This document shows, in pieces, positions 23,019 through 28,455 of a DNA stretch of 28,455 nt; within the stretch, counting starts at the first letter, position 1, and the number at the start of each line of letters is the position of its first letter. The stretch is from CABZJG01 sp965659715 (lineage in GTDB: Bacteria; Pseudomonadota; Alphaproteobacteria; Rhodobacterales; Rhodobacteraceae). Under the pieces are notes generated by a model, which saw only the letters and a list, made by a program, of their open reading frames with translations, did no database searches and had not been told where the DNA came from. Both the position numbers and the translations under genes were made by a program. The stretch spans positions 1-28,455 of the forward strand of contig CBFHXE010000027.1 in assembly GCA_965659715.1 (NCBI GenBank), read 5' to 3'.

Positions 23019-25436
23019 TTAGAAATCCAAATTGGCAACGCTGAGAGCATTTTTCTGAATAAACTCGCGGCGCGGCTCGACCACATCACCCATAAGCTTG
23101 GTAAACAAATCATCTGCTTCGGCGGCATCGTCGATTTTCACCTGAAGAAATGTGCGTGCATCCGGATCAAGCGTGGTTTCCCACAGCTGGCCCGGGTTCA
23201 TTTCCCCAAGGCCCTTATACCGCTGTAACGAAAGCCCTTTTTCGCCCTCATCCAAAATCGCTTGAAGCAAGCTAAGCGGCCCGAAAATCATTTGGCTTCG
23301 TTCTTTTCGGTGTAATGACGCTGCTGCGTTATAGGTTTCTTGCAGGCTTTGGGTAAAGCTTCCGGCTTTATGCGCCTCGCCTGATCGCAGCATTGGGCCA
23401 TCCAGATTTCTTGCTTCTTCAACACCGCGCAAAATGCGGGTTAAACGGATACCGTGGTCTTGGGTAATGCGGCCTTGCCATCCGCGTTCATACTCTTCCG
23501 CAATGAGGTTCAGGCGCTCGGCAACTTTATCCGCTGTCCCTTGTAGATCGGCATCAACAACGCCCGGCACAAACGCACCGGCTATGGCGGCCTGTTCAAG
23601 GATATGGCGGGGATAATAAGTGGGAAAAGCATCAAGAACACGCTTTAATTGCCGCGCTTCTTCAACCACCCGCACAAGGTCCTGACCGGCGATTTCGCTG
23701 CCACCGCTAAGCTTTAGAACAGCGCCTTCGACGCCCTGCTGTATAAGATAATCTTCAAGCGCAGCTTGGTCTTTTAGATAAACCTCGGATTTACCGCGGC
23801 TAACTTTGAACAAGGGCGGCTGGGCAATATAAAGAAATCCGCCTTCTATTAGTTCGGGCATCTGGCGGTAAAAGAATGTCAGCAGCAAAGTTCGAATATG
23901 CGCGCCATCCACATCTGCATCGGTCATGATTACGATTTTATGATAGCGCAGCTTTTCGATATTAAATTCATCGCGACCGATCCCCGTGCCAAGGGCCATC
24001 ACAAGATTGCCAATTTCCTGACTGTTGAGCATGCGGTCAAAACGCGCGCGTTCGACGTTTAGAATTTTACCGCGCAAGGGTAGAACCGCTTGGGTTCGCC
24101 GATCACGCCCAGTTTGCGCAGAGCCGCCGGCGCTGTCACCCTCGACCAGAAAGACTTCGGATTTGGCCGGATCTTTTTCCGAGCAATCTTTAAGCTTACC
24201 GGCCAGATAGTTTACATCCATTGCGGTTTTACGGCGGGTCAATTCCCGCGCTTTACGGGCCGCTTCCCGCGCCAAAGCCGCTTCGATGATTTTACCAACA
24301 ATAACCTTGGCTTCGTTCGGGTTTTCTTCAAACCATTCGCCAAGTTTTTCATTGACCAGACCTTCTACAGCTGGGCGCACCTCAGAGCTGACCAATTTGT
24401 CTTTGGTCTGGCTGGAAAATTTGGGGTCAGGGACTTTTACAGATAATACACAGGTCAACCCTTCACGCGCGTCATCGCCCGTAAAGCTAACCTTTTCCTT
24501 TTTGGCTATACCGCTGGACTGTGCATAATTGTTGATTGTTCGCGTCAGGGCGCCTCGAAAGCCGGCCAAATGCGCTCCACCATCACGTTGCGGGATATTA
24601 TTGGTGAAGGGCAGTACATTTTCATGATAGCTGTCGTTCCACCACATTGCGACCTCAACCCCAATATCGTCGCGCTCACCGCTCATGAAAATGGGTTCGG
24701 GTAAGGCCGAAGTTTTAGAGCGATCAAGGTATTTTACAAATTCCTTTACCCCGCCCTCAAAAAAGAGTTCGCTTTTAAGTGCCTCGGCGGGCCGTAGGTC
24801 TTCTAGGATAATTCTGACACCAGAATTTAGAAAGGCCAGCTCGCGCAGGCGCTTTTCAAGGATATCAAAAGAATACTCTAGGTTAGAAAAGGTTTCGGTT
24901 GAGGCCAGAAAGCGTACTTCCGTGCCGCGCCGGTCACCGGCATCGCCAACAACTTTTAGATGCTCGCTGGTTTCGCCGTTTTCAAACTTTGCATAATGCT
25001 CTTTGCCGTTCCGCCAGATGCGCAGCTCAAGCCAGACTGACAAAGCGTTAACCACAGAAACACCAACCCCGTGGAGACCGCCGGAAACTTTGTAGGAATT
25101 GCTGTCAAACTTGCCGCCTGCATGCAGTTGGGTCATGATAACCTCAGCCGCCGAGACGCCTTCTTCTTCGTGGATATCAACCGGAATACCGCGACCATTG
25201 TCAGAAACCGAAATGCTGTTGTCAGCATTAATTTTGACGCTCACATGGTCGGCATGACCGGCCAGCGCCTCATCAATTCCGTTGTCGACAACTTCATACA
25301 CCATATGATGCAGCCCGCTGCCATCGTCGGTGTCGCCAATGTACATTCCAGGACGTTTTCTAACAGCCTCTAAGCCTTTGAGAACCTTAATAGAATCGGC
25401 GCCGTAGTCTTGGTTGTTTTGCTCGGTTTCGGACAA
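23019..25436 (-). CDS. gyrB: DNA gyrase subunit B, TTG start
   Basis: GyrB powers ATP-dependent negative supercoiling with GyrA. The 805-residue protein has the GHKL ATPase with EVVDNGIDEA (48-57), DNGRGIPV (79-86) and SGGLHGVGVSVVNALS (118-133). The transducer has QTKDKL (343-348), and the TOPRIM domain has EGDSAGG (432-438) and the metal-binding TDADVDG (505-511). The C-terminal motif QRYKGLGEMNPGQLW ends the core. The start is TTG at 25434-25436, eight bases after AGGA; the first in-frame ATG is at residue 31, within the ATPase domain. It has its own promoter upstream. A LysE-type gene separates it from recF. Confidence 0.98.
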   Translation of the reverse strand: MSETEQNNQDYGADSIKVLKGLEAVRKRPGMYIGDTDDGSGLHHMVYEVVDNGIDEALAGHADHVSVKINADNSISVSDNGRGIPVDIHEEEGVSAAEVIMTQLHAGGKFDSNSYKVSGGLHGVGVSVVNALSVWLELRIWRNGKEHYAKFENGETSEHLKVVGDAGDRRGTEVRFLASTETFSNLEYSFDILEKRLRELAFLNSGVRIILEDLRPAEALKSELFFEGGVKEFVKYLDRSKTSALPEPIFMSGERDDIGVEVAMWWNDSYHENVLPFTNNIPQRDGGAHLAGFRGALTRTINNYAQSSGIAKKEKVSFTGDDAREGLTCVLSVKVPDPKFSSQTKDKLVSSEVRPAVEGLVNEKLGEWFEENPNEAKVIVGKIIEAALAREAARKARELTRRKTAMDVNYLAGKLKDCSEKDPAKSEVFLVEGDSAGGSAQTGRDRRTQAVLPLRGKILNVERARFDRMLNSQEIGNLVMALGTGIGRDEFNIEKLRYHKIVIMTDADVDGAHIRTLLLTFFYRQMPELIEGGFLYIAQPPLFKVSRGKSEVYLKDQAALEDYLIQQGVEGAVLKLSGGSEIAGQDLVRVVEEARQLKRVLDAFPTYYPRHILEQAAIAGAFVPGVVDADLQGTADKVAERLNLIAEEYERGWQGRITQDHGIRLTRILRGVEEARNLDGPMLRSGEAHKAGSFTQSLQETYNAAASLHRKERSQMIFGPLSLLQAILDEGEKGLSLQRYKGLGEMNPGQLWETTLDPDARTFLQVKIDDAAEADDLFTKLMGDVVEPRREFIQKNALSVANLDF

Positions 25437-25463
25437 TTCTGATATCCTATTTATTTTAGCCTC

Positions 25464-25492
25464 AGTATATGTTTTTTTAAGAGCAATGTCAC
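25464..25492 (-). promoter_or_regulatory. Promoter of gyrB
   Basis: On the minus strand GTGACA (25487-25492, 5 of 6) is followed by a 17-base spacer with a run of seven A and then TATACT (25464-25469, 5 of 6). The start site would leave a leader of about 20 bases. This lets gyrB be expressed independently of the exporter and recF upstream. Confidence 0.7.
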
Positions 25493-25514
25493 GCTTAACA
25501 GCAGCTTTTTTGGA

Positions 25515-26135
25515 TTATGTAAGTGGGATAATGATCCCGACAATTATCAATAGAAACCCGGACAAGATATGTGCTCTGCGCAAGCCTTGCGGCGATTTCA
25601 ATAAGTATTGAGTTTGCGTCACCATCAAGGATAAAATGCAGTTTCCCAAAAAGGGGATCAGGGCAGATATTGCAATGATGGCAAAAATATCCAATGCCGA
25701 AACCTGCCCTAAATCAAAAAACCCGGGCAATATGCCAAGATAAAAGAGGATGGCTTTGGGGTTGCTTAGAATAACAGCGAGACCTGCAAAAAACCCTGCG
25801 GAAACTCCGGGTTTGGTCAGGTGGCTATTTTGATGAATATCTCTATCTGCGTTGCGGATTAAAGAAACACCCATGATCAGAAAAATGAGACAGGCAACCC
25901 AGCGCAAAATGATCATAAAGCCGCTAAAGGTCCCGACCACCCATGTAACGCCCAAGATGGCTAGAAATGGCCAGATGATATCGCCCACCACGACCCCCAA
26001 AGCCAACGGCCAAGCTGCGTGAAAGCCGCCGGAAAGCGTGCGCGCCGCAATCGCAACCCAAACCGGTCCGGGCGTAATGAAAAGGATGAAAATTCCGCCA
26101 GCATAAAGCAGCAGTTCAATAAGGGTAACGGTCAC
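25515..26135 (-). CDS. LysE family translocator
   Basis: A 206-residue membrane protein with about six hydrophobic segments. The N-terminal stretch with LFITPGPVWVAIAARTLSGGFHAAWPLALGVVVGD (17-51) is the LysE/RhtB signature of amino-acid and small-metabolite exporters, and SNPKAILFYLGILPGFFD is the conserved central motif. The substrate cannot be predicted. The start is GTG at 26133-26135, nine bases after AGGA. It lies between recF (65 bases upstream) and gyrB (78 bases downstream), an unusual insert in an otherwise conserved replication cluster. Nothing suggests recent transfer. Confidence 0.93.
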   Translation of the reverse strand: MTVTLIELLLYAGGIFILFITPGPVWVAIAARTLSGGFHAAWPLALGVVVGDIIWPFLAILGVTWVVGTFSGFMIILRWVACLIFLIMGVSLIRNADRDIHQNSHLTKPGVSAGFFAGLAVILSNPKAILFYLGILPGFFDLGQVSALDIFAIIAISALIPFLGNCILSLMVTQTQYLLKSPQGLRRAHILSGFLLIIVGIIIPLT

Positions 26136-26200
26136 AAATTAGGATCCTGTTATAGACGCCCCAACCGCCTACAGAGGATGCCCCGGCTCATCAAGCCGAA

Positions 26201-27298
26201 TTATTCTTGCGACACAGCAGAAAGCCCATCGCTTTCCCAAACACACACCATTTGGGCTTTATTTTCCAATTCGGTAAAAAGCCCCGGTTCCGTTCCGGTC
26301 ATCCAAGCTTGGGCATTGAGTTCACAAATCTCGCCGTAGAGCGCGATCCGGCGATCAATATCAAGATGGGCGGCCACTTCATCCAGTAAAAGCAGAGGGG
26401 GCTCACCGCTTTCTGCGGCTAAAGCACGTGCATTTGCCAAAATAATTGATATTAGCAGCGCCTTCTGCTCTCCGGTTGAGCAATCTTTGGCCGCCATGCC
26501 TTTGGTTTGGTAAACCCCGAGCAAATCGCTTCTGTGCGGCCCGAGCAAAGAGCGCCCAGCGGCCATATCGCGGCTTCTGTTGTCCTGCAGCGCCGCGCAA
26601 TAGGCATCAACTTCCTCCCCTAAATCCTTTTCCATTTCTGCAATGGATAACTCAGCTGTTGGAAATGCAGTCTTTGCCCCTAGCTGAGCTGCGCGTATTT
26701 TGTCCAACGCCCCCCGGCGAGCAGACATAATCGCCACACCGGCCTCTGCCATATGCCCCTCTAAAGCGGCATACCAATGCGGATCAGTGATCTTATCTTT
26801 TAAAAGCCGATTACGTTCCCGCATGGCTTTTTCGTATTTTAGGGAGTGGTCTGCATGGGCAGGTGAAAAGCTCAGGGTAATTCTATCAAGAAAGCGCCGC
26901 CGACCTTCGGCGCCCTCGATCCACAATCTATCCATGGCCGGTACCAGCCATAGCACTCGCACAAGCTGACCCAATGCGGTTTGTGCCTTGGGTTTTCCAT
27001 CCACTTTAACTTGGCGGGATGCGCCATTGGTCGAGGTAATCTCTACCTCATTTTCGGTTGATTCAGCGGATATAATGCCTTCGATTTTCCAGCCCAAATT
27101 ATCTGGTCTGCGCATCATATCTTCGGCACTGGCCCGGCGCAGGCCGCGCCCAGGGGAAAACAAAGAAATGGCTTCCAATATATTTGTTTTGCCTGACCCA
27201 TTTGCGCCGTAGATGGCGACAGGCCGCTTATCTGCGCTTAAACGCGCAACCTTGTGTGAGCGAAAATGCGACAGGGTTAGCGTACTAAGGTACGACAT
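26201..27298 (-). CDS. recF: DNA replication and repair protein RecF
   Basis: RecF is an SMC-like ATPase that, with RecO and RecR, loads RecA at single-strand gaps. The 365-residue protein has LSHFRSHK near the N-terminus, Walker A GANGSGKTN (31-39), the ABC-type signature STGEQKALL (274-282) and Walker B LLLLDEVAAHLD (302-313). The ATG at 27298 has a weak ribosome-binding site. It follows dnaN by 68 bases. A small hairpin (26184-26198) lies just after its stop, without a T-run, before the LysE-type gene. Confidence 0.97.
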   Translation of the reverse strand: MSYLSTLTLSHFRSHKVARLSADKRPVAIYGANGSGKTNILEAISLFSPGRGLRRASAEDMMRRPDNLGWKIEGIISAESTENEVEITSTNGASRQVKVDGKPKAQTALGQLVRVLWLVPAMDRLWIEGAEGRRRFLDRITLSFSPAHADHSLKYEKAMRERNRLLKDKITDPHWYAALEGHMAEAGVAIMSARRGALDKIRAAQLGAKTAFPTAELSIAEMEKDLGEEVDAYCAALQDNRSRDMAAGRSLLGPHRSDLLGVYQTKGMAAKDCSTGEQKALLISIILANARALAAESGEPPLLLLDEVAAHLDIDRRIALYGEICELNAQAWMTGTEPGLFTELENKAQMVCVWESDGLSAVSQE

Positions 27299-27366
27299 TT
27301 TTTGTATCTTTTAGGCACAACAGATCGCGTGCAAGAAAAACCGAATAGATGTCTGAAAACGGCAAA

Positions 27367-28455
27367 TCAAACGCGCATGGGCATGACAACATAAACGGCA
27401 CTTGCATCATTGCCTTCGCGCATCAAGGTTGGATCGCCAGATGAATTGAACATAAAGACCGCATTTTCACGATCAACCTGATTGGCAATTTCCAAAAGGT
27501 ACTTGGCGTTAAAGCCGATCTCGAGATGCTCATCACCATAGGCCACAGCCAGTTCTTCCTCGGCCGCGCCGCTATCGGGCGAGTTGACGGACAAAACCAA
27601 ACGGTCTTCGTCAAGCGATAGTTTAACGGCGCGTGAGCGTTCCGAAGACACTGTGGACACGCGATCAACAGCGCGCGCAAATTCGCTTGCGTCAACTTCA
27701 AGCTTTCGTGTGTTACCTTGTGGTATAACCCTTGTGTAATCGGGAAACGTACCGTCGATTACTTTAGACGTCATTGTGATATCAGGTGTTGCAAAACGCA
27801 CTTTGGTTTCCGACACAGATACGGCAATTTGCATATCGTCGTCTTCCAAAACCTTTCGCAACTCAGTGACCGTCTTACGCGGTACAATCACCCCTGGCAT
27901 ATCTTTGGCGCCTTCTGGAAGGTCTGCGTCGATCCGCGCAAGGCGGTGGCCGTCTGTGGCAACGCAGCGCAAAACCTGACCGCCGTCGGCGTCGCTTACA
28001 TGCATATAGACACCATTGAGGTAATATCTTGTTTCCTCGGTGGAAATGGCAAATTTAGACTTATCAAAAAGACGCCGCAAAACTGGCGCAGGCGCCGTAA
28101 AGTTGGCCGTATATTCGGAGCTTGCCATCACTGGAAAATCTTCTTTTGGCAATGTTGCGAGCGAAAAGTTTGAACGGCCGGCTTCAACGGTTATCCGTCC
28201 GCTTGCGCCGTCGTCTGTCAGGGTGACCAAAGCCCCGTCTGGCAATTTTCTGACAATTTCATGCAGGGTAACCGCAGATACGGTTGTTGCCCCTGCGCGT
28301 TCGACCTGCGCAACAGCGCGGTCCATCACTTCAATGTCTAGATCGGTGGCCCGGAAATGCACATGCTCATCTTCGGCCTCAATCAACACATTTGCGAGAA
28401 TCGGGATCGTATTCCGGCGCTCGACCACGGATTGTGCCTGAGAGACCGCTTTTAA
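27367..28455 (-). CDS. dnaN: DNA polymerase III beta sliding clamp, 5' end cut by window edge
   Basis: DnaN is the ring-shaped clamp that tethers polymerase III to DNA and recruits many partners through its hydrophobic pocket. The frame stays open to the right edge, where it reads LKAVSQAQSVVERRNTIPIL, so a start at an internal GTG (28428) would be wrong. About 362 residues are visible, and only about ten N-terminal ones should be missing. Three clamp folds are complete, with EETRYYLNGVYMH and ATDGHRLARI in the middle domain and the C-terminal YVVMPMRV that contributes to the partner pocket. In relatives dnaA and the origin often lie further upstream. I saw no DnaA-box cluster in this window. 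Confidence 0.97.
   Translation of the reverse strand, partial: LKAVSQAQSVVERRNTIPILANVLIEAEDEHVHFRATDLDIEVMDRAVAQVERAGATTVSAVTLHEIVRKLPDGALVTLTDDGASGRITVEAGRSNFSLATLPKEDFPVMASSEYTANFTAPAPVLRRLFDKSKFAISTEETRYYLNGVYMHVSDADGGQVLRCVATDGHRLARIDADLPEGAKDMPGVIVPRKTVTELRKVLEDDDMQIAVSVSETKVRFATPDITMTSKVIDGTFPDYTRVIPQGNTRKLEVDASEFARAVDRVSTVSSERSRAVKLSLDEDRLVLSVNSPDSGAAEEELAVAYGDEHLEIGFNAKYLLEIANQVDRENAVFMFNSSGDPTLMREGNDASAVYVVMPMRV

Noticed and set aside
1..28455. tRNA genes, CRISPR arrays, insertion sequences
   Set aside because: Scanning by eye found no T-loop/anticodon arrangement, no regular repeats with spacers and no transposase motif or terminal repeats.

Overview
The window looks like the chromosome of an alphaproteobacterium, most probably a marine member of the Rhodobacterales (Roseobacter group) with a moderate, not high, GC content by eye. 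This rests on how the proteins read (RecQ, PncB, the class IIA HAD protein, the YcgN cysteine-cluster protein), on the order rsfS-rlmH-gpmI, and on the dnaN-recF-gyrB block, which usually lies beside dnaA and the origin. It is an inference; no database search was possible. I saw no mobile element, tRNA, rRNA or CRISPR array. Almost all of the window is ordinary core-genome coding sequence.

Layout. 1-1496 (minus): rsfS, rlmH and the 5' third of gpmI, read from a recognisable promoter whose -10 is overlapped by a TTAA-N7-TTAA (CtrA-type) site. 1742-5142 (plus): a small ORF, then leuC, leuD, a leucine-rich short ORF with a hairpin, and leuB (leucine biosynthesis). 5208-7340 (minus): an orphan membrane hybrid histidine kinase. 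7777-10534 (plus): pncB (NAD salvage) and a UMF1-type MFS transporter. 10663-11304: a queuosine-precursor transporter with a 5' hairpin. 11311-11529: a self-contained unit with promoter, very strong Shine-Dalgarno, 18-codon ORF, nested helices and a strong terminator. It lies just upstream of arfB (ribosome rescue), YggT, recQ and yaaA. 15430-18823: two unrelated pyrophosphatases next to each other, soluble PpaC and membrane HppA. 19048-22968 (plus): HAD-IIA protein, MaoC hydratase, ribF, a YcgN-type protein and a threonine aldolase, the last three almost gapless. 23019-28455 (minus): gyrB, a LysE-type exporter inserted between gyrB and recF, recF, and nearly complete dnaN.

Themes. Several genes concern the ribosome: RsfS (silencing), RlmH (23S modification) and ArfB (rescue), plus a peptide unit whose Shine-Dalgarno nearly matches the full 16S 3' tail. 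Others serve cofactor supply (PncB for NAD, RibF for FAD), leucine synthesis, pyrophosphate use, and DNA replication or repair (DnaN, RecF, GyrB, RecQ).

The best candidate for something undescribed is the peptide/structured RNA unit at 11361-11529. Second-tier candidates are the leucine-rich ORF before leuB, the 29-codon ORF before leuC, the hairpin before the queuosine-precursor transporter, the CTG start of rsfS and the degenerate receiver domain in the hybrid kinase.
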